Shown here: positions 1-13,597 of the stretch, in pieces
How positions within the stretch are numbered: position 1 is the stretch's first letter
Layout of the letters: each line of letters opens with the position of its first letter
Assembly: GCA_947561585.1 (NCBI GenBank)
Contig: CANNZV010000517.1
Coordinates: 124,001 to 188,000, forward strand
From: Caprella mutica
Taxonomy: Eukaryota > Arthropoda > Malacostraca > Amphipoda > Caprellidae
Length of the DNA stretch: 64,000 nucleotides
Direction: 5' to 3'
Made by a program: the position numbers and the translations under genes
The notes under the pieces: model-generated
Seen by the model: the letters and a program-made list of their open reading frames with translations, nothing else
Told to the model about the DNA's origin: nothing
Databases searched by the model: none

Positions 1-670
1 TCTCCCTCACTTCAACATTCCCTCCCAATAGGTATGTAAGGCCTAGTGCCATTTTACTCAATGTAGTAATAGCTTTAAGCCTACACATTCCACACCGATT
101 ACATTTTATAAGCAACGCGTGAGAATGGCTCTAAAGTGGATAGTAAAGTCCTTAGATTTAATATCTCTTGAGAAACTCCTCCTCGGTGCTCGATAAGACC
201 AGATATCGGAAACTGTTCGTGCTAAGCCCAATATATTAGCTTCAATTAGACCAGACTCTAATACACTCTGTTAAAGTAGCACTGGATAGAAAATTAAATA
301 ACTGTTGTTGCTCAAGATATCATTTCTCTTTTGTAAAGGATTTTATTCTTGTTGATTTTAATGGAAAGATATATAGTAGTTAAAAGGTAAACGAATTTTA
401 ACATTTTTGGGGAACTATTTATCACTATAAGTCCAGGAAGAAAATAATGGTAGATTGACAGAAGATTAAGTTGGTATACAAGCATTGTAAGATGAAAATA
501 TTTATAAAGAAGTATTAGAAAGCAAATATGAAAAACTGAATATAGATTATTTCTTTTATTCGTATTTTCTGAAATAAATCATCCAAAAAGTTCACCTGTT
601 GCTGATACCCATTGACTACCCAGAAAAAAAGTTATTGTTGGAATATGGAAGATGAAGTTGGGAAACCAAT
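1..670. other. Non-coding AT-rich sequence
   Basis: No supported gene, RNA or repeat array seen. Confidence 0.6.
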
Positions 671-1735
671 ATTCACTAATGTTAGATAGACCCTTTTCTT
701 CCAAATTAGACCCTTTACTCACTAATGTTAGATAGACTCTTTACTCACTAATGTTAGATAGACCCTTTACTCACTATTGTTAGATAGACCCTTTACTCAC
801 TAATGTTAGATAGACCCTTTTCTTCCAAATTAGACCCTTTACTCACTAATGTTAGATAGACTCTTTACTCACTAAAGTTAGATAGACCTTCACTCACTAA
901 TGTTAGATAGACCCTTTACTCACTAATGTTAGATAGACCCTTTACTCACTAATGTTAGATAGACCCTTTACTCACTATTGTTAGATAGACCCTTTACTCA
1001 CTAAAGTTAGATAGACCTTCACTCACTAATGTTAGATAGACCCTTTACTCACTAATGTTAGATAGACCCTTTACTCACTAATGTTAGATAGACCCTTTAC
1101 TCACTATTGTTAGATAGACCCTTTATTCACTAATGTTAGATAGACCCTTTACTCACTAATGTTAGATAGACCCTTTACTCACTAATGTTAGATAGACCCT
1201 TTACTCACTAATGTTAGATAGACTCTTTACTCACTAATGTTAGATAGACCTTTTACTCACTAATGTTAGATAGACCCTTTACTCACTAATGTTAGATAGA
1301 CCCTTTACTCACTATTGTTAGATAGACCCTTTATTCACTAATGTTAGATAGACCCTTTACTCACTAATGTTAGATAGACCCTTTACTCACTAATGTTAGA
1401 TAGACCCTCTACTCACAAGAGTTAGATAGACCCTCTACTCACAAGAGTTAGATAGACCCTTTACTCCCAAGAGTTAGATAGACCCTTTACTCACAAGAGT
1501 TAGATAGACCCTTTACTCACAAGAGTTAGATAGACCCTCTACTCACAAGTGTTAGATAGACCCTTTACTCACTATTGTTAGATAGACCCTTTACTCACTA
1601 ATGTTAGATAGACCCTTTACTCACTAATGTTAGATAGACCCTTTACTCACTAATGTTAGGTAGACCCTTTACTCACTAATGTTAGATAGACCCTTTACTC
1701 ACTAATGTTAGATAGACCCTTTACTCACAAATTAG
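671..1735. repeat. Minisatellite, 26-bp unit, about 41 copies
   Basis: Tandem copies built on gttagatagaccctttactc plus actaat. Variants carry cacaagag, cactattg or a ttcttccaaatt insertion. Several variants recur in blocks, showing higher-order duplication (for example the block at about 960-1130 recurs at about 1270-1400). Confidence 0.97.
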
Positions 1736-2053
1736 ATCCATTTCTCGCAATCTCTGCGCCACTGTAACTTTATCTGTTTTATCACCGTTAAGAAACTGCA
1801 GACTGGGCATGGCAAGACTTTCTCTATTACCCAATGATTTCAGACTAAATCAATAATGCTTCTCATACATCTTCATCTCTGAGTTAATCCAGAGGCTCAA
1901 CATACATTTTAAAAGTCACTTTGAACGGCCCAAAGCGTTTATTACGATACTAACGTCAATCTAAATGGCTCTTCGAAATGCCTAACTGCTTTCTATAGTT
2001 TATACCTCGATAACTCTGAGAGTGATTGCCAAGAAGTGACTCCTGCACTTCTA

Positions 2054-2270
2054 GGGTAACTTACGAATTGTCGGTCAATTCCACATCTTCGGGCAAATAA
2101 GAAAACTATATAATAGAAATTATTTTTATTTCAATTGGTATCAATGATACCTGCAGGTGTCATTGAATTAATTTTAATTTTAATTGGTATCCATGATGCC
2201 TGTAGGTATCACGGATACCAATTTAACTTACAAGACCGAAGATGTGGAACTGACCGATAATTCGTTGTAA
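2054..2270. mobile_element. Family A palindromic MITE, copy 1
   Basis: The left tip TA-GGGTAACTTACGAATTG continues as tcggtcaattccacatcttc. The right arm is the complement (ccgaagatgtggaactgacc). The centre holds two copies of the ggtatc..gatacc palindromic core. Confidence 0.85.
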
Positions 2271-3371
2271 AACATTTTGTCGAAAGGACAATACGTCGAC
2301 GATATAGGGAATATGAGCATATTTAACATAAATGGCCGTTATGTAGTTTGTTGTATCCGCTAGTTTGCTGTAATACACGCTTCATGATTGTTTAAAGACC
2401 CGACAGAGGTGTGCACTGTATACTAGAGTCCGTTAATATTCCTTTCACGATATTTCGTCGACGTCACGTCATGTCGACTAAATGTCCTTCGACGAAACGT
2501 CTAGCAGCCTATTTTGGATATTGTTCTTGAATTGTAACTGGATGTGAATGACAACTTTTTCCAATTATTGATGGAAAGGTTGTTTGTTGTTTGTATAACG
2601 GCATTCTCTCAACAACCAAACACTCACAGTAATCGGAAAATTTCTCTATCAATTTTTCGGAGCTTTATCCAAACGTCTGTAATTATTTGGTGTTGCATCT
2701 CACTTCAGGGACTCAAATTGAATTTCCAAGCAAGAATTCAGAGCCAAACTATCGGACTCGTTAGGGTTCCTCTGTCACCAATAATAATCTAAATCATCCT
2801 AAATCTGCTGTGTCAGCGAAAACCGCGTCACAAGGAAAGTAGAGATCGTTAAATAATTGGTAACGGGGACACAAATTATGTCACTAGATCTTAGGTTCTG
2901 ACTCACTAGTAAATAATAATAAAAAAATAGATTTCATTTAAAATTGATGAAAATATAATAATTTTGTTTAAATATTCATCTCTTTTGATATCAGGCATAA
3001 ATTAATGATGACATCTATGAAAAAATAAAATCACAAAAAGCAACTTCCAAACATTTTAAAAATTCCCTGAGAAATCAGGAGACGATTTTGATGGAATACA
3101 ATTAATATCAAAAATATTTATTGAAAATTAAGGTCAAAATCAAATATGATTTTGCCAGAAATAAAGTAAATATTATTTTGATATTTTTTGCATAAAAATT
3201 AATATTTTTGTGGAAGTGCAAGATTTAGACAGAAAAAATTTACTGTATAAATAAATTATATATAAATCAGTTTTATAAATTTAATTTAGATATTATAACT
3301 ATATATATTATTTTAACTTCTTTAATTGAATAATGTTAATAATCACTCATTATAACTATCATTACTATATA
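2271..3371. other. Non-coding sequence
   Basis: Open frames at about 2544-2792 and elsewhere look random; nothing else recognised. Confidence 0.55.
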
Positions 3372-3539
3372 GGTTGTGACAATATGCTTTCAAAATCATA
3401 GATCTTAAGAATATCACAGACGAAATGAAATGGTATCGAATACTATATACCGCTGGTGTAGAACCATTCAATACTCTTTAATTCTCTCCGTCTATAATAT
3501 TCTCTATGATCTATGATTTTAAAAGCATATTGTCACAAC
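3372..3539. mobile_element. Family C MITE, copy 1
   Basis: Inverted ends ggttgtgacaatatgctttc and aaaagcatattgtcacaac, with interior atggtatcgaatactatata. TA duplication is suggested in other copies (TA-GGGTTGTGACAATATGC). Confidence 0.9.
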
Positions 3540-3933
3540 AGTAATCGTTACTATATAATTATCTCGTATCTATGGATTGTACTAACGTTCCATGGTACTT
3601 TGGTTACACAAAAAGAAGAGTATGACATGCAAGGGAATAAAATGTTCTATCTCAAAATATTCCTCCAATTTTGCACTGTCATCATTTCTGTCGTAGCGAA
3701 TGACTGCGTTAATGATCATCGATATGACATCCGTTCTGAAAAATTTACATTGAAACTGTGTAAAATTAACAGCTGTAAATTGAAATAGGTGAAGTAGAAA
3801 ACATATATTAGTGAGTTAGGTCTTTGAACTAAATTTCTTAAATAATTTGGATGTTTAACATGAAATTTATTAGAAATGTTATTACGTTTGTAATCAGTTT
3901 AATAATTGTCCCGTGCCTAATCCAAAATATGTA

Positions 3934-4144
3934 GGGTAAGTTACGAATTATCGCACGGTTTCACATTTTCGACCACATTAGAAAAGAATACATAATTATT
4001 ATTTAACTATTATTTTAATTGGTATCCATGATACCTGCTGGTATCATGGATACCAATTAAAACTAATGTCGAATAAAAAATACTATACACCCTCTTTTTA
4101 CATTACCTAAATTGTGATACCGTCCAATAACTCGTAACTTACCC
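3934..4144. mobile_element. Family A palindromic MITE, copy 2
   Basis: Tips gggtaagttacgaattatcg and taactcgtaacttaccc, with an internal tggtatccatgatacctgct core palindrome. The inner arms are diverged from other copies. Confidence 0.82.
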
Positions 4145-4320
4145 TTTTCTTCAAAGCAGTCACAGCGAACATATCAAAGAAGTCTACGGACTTTGTCTCC
4201 TCATTCAAGAGAGTGTTGTAAGGCTTCAGTCTAACGAATGGTATTGAATGCCTTAGTTCCCAGTAGAGTTTAATGCGCTTAAGTCTTAATGCCTCTATTG
4301 GCTTACCATTGTATGCATGC

Positions 4321-4550
4321 CTATTCACTAGTAATAACTAGTGGCATTAAAGCCTATTCACTAGTAATAACTAGTAGCATTAAAGCCTATTTGCATCAAT
4401 GCCTATTCACTAGAAATAACTAGTGGCATTGATGCCTATTCACTAGTTATAACTAGTGGCATCAATGCCTATTCACTAGAAATAACTAGTGGCATTAAAG
4501 CCTATTCATCTATTAAAACCTATTCACCAGTTATAACTAGTGGCATTAAA
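4321..4550. repeat. Tandem repeat with palindromic actagt..actagt core
   Basis: About six degenerate copies of a 30-odd bp unit containing gcctattcactag, taataactagtggcattaa. The centre (actagttataactagt) is self-complementary. Confidence 0.9.
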
Positions 4551-4893
4551 TGCCATGGCCTATCAATTGTATATAACATTTGACAGTTTTCTCTTTTTAA
4601 ATTACTTTAAGTTGGTTCCCATTTTGGTTACAGCTTATCCATTGGAGTCGCAACTGCGCCGAAAACTTAATTTCCAGGCAGATGGTCTAAGTTGCTTATC
4701 TCTGCAGTGAGTGGCTGACTGGCAAAAAGCTTAACGACAATTACTGTACACTCATCTCAAAGATACAGACACTTTGTGACTGACCCCTTCTGTGTACATT
4801 CTTTATAAGGTACATATGTGGTGATCTGGTGAAGTTAAGTTGAATAATTTTATTCCTATTAAGTAACAGGTTAATTGTTCAAAATCTAGGTAA

Positions 4894-6544
4894 GTTAGTT
4901 CAAAGTCTAGACATGTTAGTTCAAAGTCTAGACATGTTAGTTCAAAGTCTAGACATGTTAGTTCAAAGTCTAGACATGTTTGTTCTAAGTCTAGAAATGT
5001 TAGTTCATATTCTAGACATGTTAGTTCTAGACCTGTTAGTTCAAAGTCTAGACATGTTAGTTCTAGACCTGTTAGTTCAAAGTCTAGACCTGTTTGTTCT
5101 AAGTCTAGACATGTTAGTTCAAAGTCTAGACATGTTAGTTCTAAGTCTAGACATGTTAGTTCTAAGTCTAGACATGTTAGTTCTAAGTCTAGACATGTTA
5201 GTTCTAAGTCTAGACATGTTAGTTCAAAGTCTAGACATGTTAGTTCAAAGTCTAGACATGTTTGTTCTAAGTCTAGAAATGTTAGTTCATATTCTAGACA
5301 TGTTAGTTCTAGACCTGTTAGTTCAAGTTCTAGACCTGTTAGTTCAAAGTCTAGACATGTTAGTTCTAGACCTGTTAGTTCAAAGTCTAGACCTGTTTGT
5401 TCTAAGTCTAGACATGTTAGTTCAAAGTCTAGACATGTTAGTTCTAAGTCTAGACATGTTAGTTCTAAGTCTAGACATGTTAGTTCTAAGTCTAGACATG
5501 TTAGTTCTAAGTCTAGACATGTTAGTTCTAAGTCTAGACATGTTAGTTCTAAGTCTAGACATGTTAGTTCTAAGTCTAGACATGTTAGTTCTAAGTCTAG
5601 ACATGTTAGTTCTAAGTCTAGACATGTTAGTTCTAAGTCCAAACATGTTAGTTCTAAGTCTAGACATGTTAGTTCAAAGTCTAGACATGTTAGTTCTAAG
5701 TCTAGACATGTTAGTTCTAAGTCTAGACATGTTAGTTCTAAGTCTAGACATGTTAGTTCTAAGTCTAGACACGTTAGTTCTAAGTCTAGACATGTTAGTT
5801 CAAAGTCTAGACATGTTAGTTCTAAGTCTAGACATGTTAGTTCTAAGTCTAGACATGTTAGTTCTAAGTCTAGACATGTTAGTTCAAAGTCTAGACATGT
5901 TAGTTCTAAGTCTAGACATGTTAGTTCAAAGTCTAGACATGTTAGTTCAAAGTCCAGACATGTTAGTTCTAAGTCTAGACATGTTAGTTCTAAGTCTAGA
6001 CATGTTAGTTCTAAGTCTAGACATGTTAGTTCTAAGTCTAGACATGTTGGTTCTAAGTCTAGACATGTTAGTTCTAAGTCTAGACATGTTAGTTCAAAGT
6101 CTAGACATGTTAGTTCTAAGTCTAGACATGTTAGTTCAAAGTCTAGACATGTTAGTTCTAAGTCTAGACATGTTAGTTCTAAGTCTAGACATGTTAGTTC
6201 TAAGTCTAGACATGTTAGTTCAAAGTCTAGACCTGTTAGTACAAAGTCTAGACCTGTTAGTTCAAAGTCTAGACATGTTAGTTCTAAGTCTAGACCTGTT
6301 AGTTCAAAGTCTAGACATGTTAGTTCTAAGTCTAGACATGTTAGTTCAAAGTCTAGACATGTTAGTTCTAAGTCTAGACATGTTAGTTCTAAGTCTAGAC
6401 ATGTTAGTTCTAAGTCTAGACATGTTAGTTCAAAGTCTAGACCTGTTAGTACAAAGTCTAGACCTGTTAGTTCAAAGTCTAGACATGTTAGTTCTAAGTC
6501 TAGACATGTTAGTTCAAAGTCCAAACATGTTAGTTCTAACTCTA
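4894..6544. repeat. Minisatellite, 21-bp unit, about 78 copies
   Basis: Unit gttagttctaagtctagaca plus t, with c/t-aaag variants and a 15-bp deletion form (gttagttctagacct). Because 21 is divisible by 3 and the unit lacks stops, long frames stay open on both strands (about 545 and 592 codons); these are artefacts of the array. Confidence 0.97.
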
Positions 6545-7138
6545 GCTTAAGAACTTTTTTCACTGACGGTGCAGTGCTCAATGATTGGCCATCTTTGTTT
6601 TTAGGGACATGGTTGGCATTGGAGAAGAGGCTCTATGGGAAGTGATTTAAGTTCTCTCCAGTTCTTTTATCTGACGTCAATTGAAGTTAATGTTAAAGTG
6701 AATGCTATTAAAAGTAATAGAACGGGAGGAGTGAATTAAGACAATGGAGGTCATTTTAGTCCTCCACTTTAAATTGGATCATTGGTTCCAAACTATCGCA
6801 AAATAGTACAGGCAATTGCAAATAATTATACTCATTGTCCTCGCAGTTTATGAGTGGGATGGGAAATAGAAGAAACAAAATAAAATAAACAATACTGGGT
6901 TGTTATTTATTTTTGGGAAAGATTTTACGATAAAATTGTGTTCTATTATACTTTTATTTTTAACTATTTATTTATATTCTGAATAAATATATTTGGTATA
7001 AATTAATAATCTGAATAAATTAGAATTAAAATTGAATTACATTTAAATTGTAAAAAATAATTTAGAGGAATAATTTTTATGTTGACTTTTGCTAGTTAAC
7101 ATTATTAATTAATTTTCATGTTATACTAATTATACATA

Positions 7139-7276
7139 GGGTAAGTTCTTAATTATCGGTCAGTTCCTCATTTTCGGTCATATAAGAAAAAAAAAAGCGA
7201 TATACTAATTATTATTCTATCGTTTTTTCTTATATGTCCGAAAATGTGGAACTGACCGATAATTAAGAACTGACCC
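7139..7276. mobile_element. Family A MITE, copy 3 (coreless)
   Basis: TA on both sides (7137-7138, 7277-7278). Arms gggtaagttcttaattatcg and complement; the centre is just a short AT spacer between cgatat and atcg modules. Confidence 0.88.
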
Positions 7277-7630
7277 TACCAAACTGCGTAGGAATTTCAA
7301 TTTCTGAATTGATTTATAATTCACTCCTATTTTTCTTTCCTAGCTTTATAATTTTCTATTATTTACACTTTTAGAGGTGCTGTCAATTAGCTTGTCAAAG
7401 GCTGATAAATTTTGCACAATTTTTCAGGTTATCCAACGAGAAATTCTAAATCAGTTAAATAAAACTAAATTCTTTATTTCCAAACAAAATACTGAATTAT
7501 TGAGCAGTTAATAATTTTTTTTAAATCACGAAAAAAGCAACATTTCGTATCAAAATTTTACATTCTTTCTGAAAAAAAAATTATTTCAAGCAATCCATTT
7601 ATTTCAGAAACTACTTTATTAACTTTTTTA

Positions 7631-7891
7631 GGGCACGGTCACACGAGCGTTTTTGAGAAACGTTTTCTCAGCGTTTTTGAAACTGAGGAAATTATTGTTC
7701 GACGAGCGTTTTGAACGCTCCAAAAACGTCGCGTAATATGGATACATATGAAATGGGGTTAACAATCATTTCCTCAGAGTCAAAACCGCTCGTGTTACAG
7801 AGCTGTTGAACCCATTTCATATGTATCCATGTTACGCGATGCTTTTGGAGCGTTAAAAACGCTCTAAAAACGCGCGTGTGACCGAAACCTT
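7631..7891. mobile_element. Long inverted-repeat element
   Basis: Ends agggcacggtcacacgagcg and cgcgcgtgtgaccgaaacct, with internal inverted gatacatatgaaatggggtt / aacccatttcatatgtatcc. About 260 bp, able to fold fully. Confidence 0.85.
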
Positions 7892-8107
7892 GAAGACGAT
7901 ATTTTACAATTAAAAGCGAGAAGGACTGTGTACTTATTTTTACTATCCAAATTTTCTTAGAGTTATCTTCGCATCATCCTAAATTATTGAAGAGATGAAT
8001 GTAAAATTCTACAGACTTTCCTGTAATCAACATCTTAAAAAGCAACTATTTAAATGCTTGAGCCCGTTGCCTTTAAAAAATGTTAACGATGTTAGCAGCG
8101 GTAGAAA

Positions 8108-8158
8108 GGGGGGGGGGGGGGGGGGGAGGGCATTACGCCCTCTGGTCCCCCCCCCCCC
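8108..8158. repeat. Poly-G/poly-C hairpin
   Basis: Nineteen G (8108-8126), then agggcattacgccct as a short stem-loop, then twelve C (8147-8158). It can fold as a hairpin, or as a G-quadruplex on either strand. The run lengths may be assembly-sensitive. Confidence 0.9.
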
Positions 8159-8349
8159 TCTCTCGGTTTATTATGAACGGCTTCTTCCAGCGATTTCATA
8201 GATTTTCAGATTTAAAAATATATTGATATATAAATATAATAATTTTTATGTTTTTATTCAATAATTTCAATTGTATTTTTATCTAGAAAACAAATTAGAC
8301 TATGCAGAAAATTTAAATTTAATTTAATTCATAAAATGTAACTTAATAA

Positions 8350-8573
8350 TCTATCCTAATAATACCTGTAGTGTGTTTATTTATTTATTTATTTGGTGTC
8401 CGCTTTTACACGACGGGTATTAAACATGAAGAATGTAACTATGATACGCACGGGAATATATTGACTTGATATTTAAATTCCCCTGTTTTTATTCAATTTT
8501 TAAATGCTTTATATCTATAAAATAAATTATTACACTATGATGACCCGTTATTTTTAACGGTAAAGTACACTAG
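8350..8573 (+). mobile_element. Helitron-like non-autonomous element, copy 1
   Basis: Begins A|TCTATCCTAATAATACC and ends with hairpin CCGTTATTTTTAACGG, nine bases, then CTAG|T. TC start, CTRR end, a subterminal hairpin and insertion between A and T fit Helitrons. 224 bp, no coding. Confidence 0.72.
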
Positions 8574-9063
8574 TACATTAATAAAACTCTTCCAGTTAAT
8601 GATAGCTTTCTATATATGGCCGTATCCAAAATGATATTTTTTTTTTCAAATGTAACTCAAAAAGTTGAATGATATTAATTTTTTTTTCAAATTGACTGCC
8701 CCAATGTAAGTACAGTAAATGGGTGGGAAAGTAAGTAGGTACCTAGCATAGGGATTTAGATTATGAAGTTCACATCCACTGGGTTATGTTCATCAGAAGA
8801 TTTAGGAATTCAAACAGTGCTTCTTGTTTTGAATATTATTTTTGGAAAAAAAGTAGGAACAATAGAAAAGTGAAATATACACTTGAAAGTTACGTTTTTT
8901 CTATAGAGAGAATACATTTTGAGAGCATTATTTAATTGTTTGTATAAAATGTTTAGTATTCTATTGAAGGCTGTCGTTAATTAGGAAGCTGGTATAGAAG
9001 GCTGTTATTAACTAAGAAATTAACGATTTTCTTTTTAAATTTCACACTCATGATTTTTTGGAG

Positions 9064-9800
9064 CAAGTAAAGATAACGGACCAGAAATTAAGCTAGTAAA
9101 GATAACGGACCAGAAATTAAGCTAGTAAAGATAACGGACCAGAAATTAAGCTAGTAAAGATAACGGACAAGAAAATAAGCTAGTAAAGATAACGGACCAG
9201 AAATTAAGCTGGTAAAGATAACGTACCAGAAATTAAGTTAATAAAGATAACGGACCAGAAATTAAGCTAGTAAAGATAACGGACCAGAAATTAAGCTAGT
9301 AAAGATAACGGACAAGAAAATAAGCTAGTAAAGATAACGGACCAGAAATTAAGCTGGTAAAGATAACGGACCAGAAATTAAGCTGGTAAAGATAACGGAC
9401 CAGAAATTAAGCTAGTAAAGATAACGGACCAGAAATTAAGCTGGTAAAGTTAACGGACCAGAAATTAAGCTGGTAAAGATAAAGGACCAGAAAATAAGCT
9501 AGTAAAGATAACGGACCAGAAATTAGCTGGTAAAGATAACGGACCAGAAATTAAGCTGGTAAAGATAACGGACCAGAAATTAAACTAGTAAAGATAACGG
9601 ACCAGAAATTAAGCTAGTAAAGATAACGGACCAGAAATTAAGCTGGTAAAGATAAAGGACCAGAAAATAAGCTAGTAAAGATAACGGACCAGAAATTAGC
9701 TGGTAAAGATAACGGACCAGAAATTAAGCTGGTAAAGATAACGGACCAGAAATTAAACTAGTAAAGATAACGGACCAGAAATTAAGCTAGTAAAGATAAC
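9064..9800. repeat. Minisatellite, 29-bp unit, about 25 copies
   Basis: Unit contains gtaaagataacggaccagaa followed by attaagcta. Variants (gacaagaaaataag, aaaggaccag) recur at regular offsets, so multi-unit blocks were duplicated. Confidence 0.96.
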
Positions 9801-10085
9801 GGGTATTTTTTTATAAATTTCACATTCATGATATTTTTTTTAAATGTCCATTTAATCATACATATATACAGATTCTTCAGTGTTACTTATATTTTAACTT
9901 TAAGAAAAATTTGCCTGTTTTTTGGCCTTTTCAAAGCTTCCCATCTCAAACCCGCAGAGAAATGACCCTAATGTTTCTCTACCCCCTCTTATAGCATTAA
10001 TTTATCTAATATTTCATAGGGAGACCAGGAAACTGAATTGTTTTGTCTTATGAAGGAACTCCCTCCTCTGTGAACTAATTCGGTA

Positions 10086-10293
10086 AGGCCCATAATATAC
10101 TAGCAGTTACACCGCCGCGTTTCCACTGCCCTGTTTCCGCTTCTTCAATTAATCACGGTTAAATGAATGGAAGGCGGTACAAACGCTAGTGTAGTATGCA
10201 AATTTGCTTTCCATGCATTTAACCGTGATTAATTGAAGAGGCGTAAACTGGGCAGTAAAAACGCGGCGGTAAAATTGCTTGTATAGTATGGGT
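10086..10293. mobile_element. Inverted-repeat MITE (acgcggcggt family), copy 1
   Basis: Ends ggcccataatatactagcag and gtatagtatgggtgc. Inner arms ttcttcaattaatcacggtt..aaccgtgattaattgaagag. Second copy at 47521. Confidence 0.88.
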
Positions 10294-10690
10294 GCATAAG
10301 TCAGAGCCACTTTGAGTTATTGAATAAAAAGTAAATTTGTAAAAATTAAAATGTATTATATATAAATGCAATCTATTAACACTGTATGAAAAATATATGC
10401 TAATATTAATTGTTTTATTTTTTTTGTCCATAATAACGATTAACAATTTGATACTTTTTTTGTGGTATCAGTTTATACAATTGTAGTATAATTAGTTTTT
10501 TCACTATATGCCATAAAATTTAAACAGTTAGTTTGACAGTTATATATTTTAGAAAATTTAATTCTTTGAAAATTCTAGCTATTTATGAACATCAGTATAA
10601 ATTTTGATTTTTCATTCAGTATAATCTATATAAATAATAATTTGTTAATTGCTAGTTTTAACTGAACAGTATTTAATATTAGCAAATGCA

Positions 10691-11062
10691 TAGTGACCCG
10701 AGTGAAAATAAGAGCAGGTTCGAGGCAGCGGTTAAGCCGATCGGAGTAGTCACCATGGCAGTCAGGAAGCAGCGAGAGCGCAGCGTGGGTGGCAAACTGA
10801 CCGCGGCTCTTAGGAAAAACTGCAATAATAGTTATATAATATTACAGTCGTAGCTAGGGGCTGCGTATCCACAGTTAGGCAGCGCGCTAGGCAAATAGGA
10901 GCATGTTCCCAGAGTAATTCTGCGCAGTTACTCCGGAGTAGAATTAGCCCCCAAAGCGGTCACTTTGGCTCCTACGCTGCGCTCTCGCTGTTCTCTGACT
11001 GCCTTGATGACTACTCCGATCGTCTTATCCGCTGCCTCAAATCTGCTCCTATTTTCAATTTA
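10691..11062. mobile_element. Inverted-repeat element with about 90-bp arms
   Basis: Left arm gaaaataagagcaggttcga..gcagcgagagcgcagcg, right arm cgctgcgctctcgctgttct..tgctcctattttcaattt. GC-rich compared with surroundings; no coding. Confidence 0.87.
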
Positions 11063-11825
11063 GAAGTCAATTTAACTTTTTTTAATGGATTGTCTCTTCA
11101 AACAAAACAAAAAAACTTACATATGTAAAATCACTTCTCTGTTATCAATAGATTTATTAATCGTTATCTGCAAGATTGCTATATCTTCTAAATACAAAGT
11201 TTCTTTATTTATCCCATACGATAAGAGATTCTACTCATTACTGCTCAAGCCTCCGTATCGCTTACCAATTCCTAAAAAAAACTCCAATTAATTGATGGGC
11301 AAAATTACCCGAGATAAAATATTGGATCTTCCAAGAAAAATATCTTCGGCACATAAAATTTACGAGGGTTGGAAAGATACAAAATGTCTTTTTCTCTACG
11401 ATAGTTTCAGTTCGGGACTAAAAAGAACTTTAATTCCTAACGTGAGCGGAATAACTTATCGGTAAAGTTGCGGAATTTTGAGAGACATTTAATAAGAAAC
11501 AGATGATTAATGAATGCATCGAGAGATGTGAAGAGTAATTCATTGAATTTCGTCCAAATGGAACACGAAGAAATGATATATGATGCATACAAAGAAATTT
11601 GGTTTGAATTGATTTATACTAATTATGAAATCGAAATAATAGGATACAATTAAGATTATAATTTTCCTTAATTTCGTCAATGCAATTACAGTGTATTAAA
11701 TGAATCTGATGACTTTATACCTTTTTTTATTCATGGGTAATTAAATTATTTTATTAATTTAATCCATAATTATTTTATTCAGCAGTACTTAAAGATATTA
11801 TATTTAATTTCACTATTATATAATT

Positions 11826-12306
11826 ACCTTCGCAGAATACATAAGGTTATATTTTAGACGGCATTTACTTATTTATCATCTTGTTATTCGCATAACTCAA
11901 ACATTGAGTTTTGAACCAAATTGCATGAAACTTGGTGGGCCGATTGGTCAATATGAAGGAACCATTTTGTTAAATTTTGGGAAAGATTGGGTCAAAGGTC
12001 AAAGATCAAGGTCAAGACTATTTACAACTCAACAACTCAAAAAGTTTTCAACCAAATTATCTGAAATTTGATGGGACGATTGGTCATTATCCAGTTACCA
12101 TCTGGTAGAATTTTGGGAGTGATTCGATCAAAGGTCAAGGTCAATTATAACTCTAAAACTATTCAATCATATTGCATGAAACTTGGTGAGACGATTGGTC
12201 ATTATCCAGTTACCAGTTAATTAGAATTTGTAAGCGAATGGGTCAAAGGTTGAGGTCAAGGTCATTTATATGCAGCGGCGAAGGTATGCGCTCTACCGAG
12301 TGCACG
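11826..12306 (+). repeat. Family D dispersed repeat, copy 1
   Basis: Begins accttcgcagaatac, contains ctcaaaaagttttcaaccaa and several ggtcaaaggtcaaagatcaa / gaggtcaaggtcatt blocks, and ends ggcgaaggtatgcgctctac. The central segment (~125 bp) is itself duplicated in tandem. No inverted ends found. Confidence 0.85.
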
Positions 12307-12569
12307 TAATCTCATTAACATATGTACATAAATTATTATGAGTATAATATGTATCTGTATGGAAATGAGACTGAATACCCTATTTTTGGTGTACACATAT
12401 AGATAGGCAATGCCTTTAAATTCGAATATATAACTTATGCGGGAAAAAACTATGTTCATCTAAATTAAACAGGAAAAATTCATACTATAGAATATTTAAA
12501 GTAATTTTGATTTTGTTACCAAATTATTTATATATCAAGAAATAAAAAAATATTTAATTAACTAATGTA

Positions 12570-12732
12570 GGGTAAGTTACGAATTATCGGTCAGTACCAC
12601 ATCTTCGGTCATATAAGAAAAAACAATATAAAAATAATTATTAGATAGCACTGTGTAATAATAATAATTTTTACATTGTGTTTTCTTATATATCCGAAGA
12701 TGTAGTACTGACCGATAATTCAGAAGTTACCT
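12570..12732. mobile_element. Family A MITE, copy 4
   Basis: Arms gggtaagttacgaattatcg..ccgaagatgtagtactgacc around an AT-rich centre. Right tip slightly decayed. Confidence 0.85.
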
Positions 12733-13447
12733 TAATGATGTAAGGAATTATAATAAAGTTATTTGAACAAGTATTGCTTATTATGAATACAGTTTTTTAT
12801 TTAACTATTAAAATCTGTTTTTGCTAAAAAATTAATTATCTCTACATGATTTTTTTTTCCATATCCTAATTAATATACGAAAGTTATATATATTATTACT
12901 TCCGTGCATCTATCTTCTAATCGGTTAATAATTAGAGATAATTAGTAATTATCTTATTTACATTCATTACTGCAAAATATCATCAATTTTTAATTAGGTC
13001 TAGAACTACCAAGCAGGTAAAATAGCTGTTTTTTATGTATGGCATTATATACACGGTAATAAGCAATTAATAATTGTTTATTAAACTGAGATAATTATTT
13101 CTTGTGTCATTATTGTTAATTAATTATTTTTTATAAATTGCTAACTAGAACTAGCAAGCAGTCAAAATGACTACTTTTTTCAAATTTTACATCAGTAAGA
13201 TACCGTTTTCCACTGAAAAATAAGAGCTGAAAAGCACTGAAAAACATTGATACTTCTAGATTATGTCAGTATCAGTTAAAATAACTTCTTGGTAATTTGG
13301 GTAAAAAATGTTATATCCCTGAAACTATTTAATAAATTTCAATGCCATTTTACAGTATCGTCACGTGTCTCATTATATTAAAAGTTATTGAATTTTCAAG
13401 TGTCCAACAAAAATAATTGTGAGAAACAAATGCTTAGAAAATAGGAT

Positions 13448-13597
13448 GCAGTAGTCCTAGTTTGGTAAGACTACTGCATACTAGGACTACCTAGTTTGGT
13501 AAGACTACTGCATACTAGGACTACCTAGTTTGGTAAGACTACTGCATACTAGGACTACCTAGTTTGGTAAGACTACTGCATACTAGGACTACCTAGT
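13448..13597. repeat. Short tandem array, 34-bp unit, about 4 copies
   Basis: Unit carries tagtttggtaagactactg and catactaggactacc; ctaggactac has its reverse complement gtagtcctag at the array edge. Confidence 0.92.

Noticed and set aside
4803..6581. Very long open frames on both strands (592 and 545 codons)
   Set aside because: They are translations of a 21-bp minisatellite; simultaneous openness on both strands follows from the period being divisible by three.
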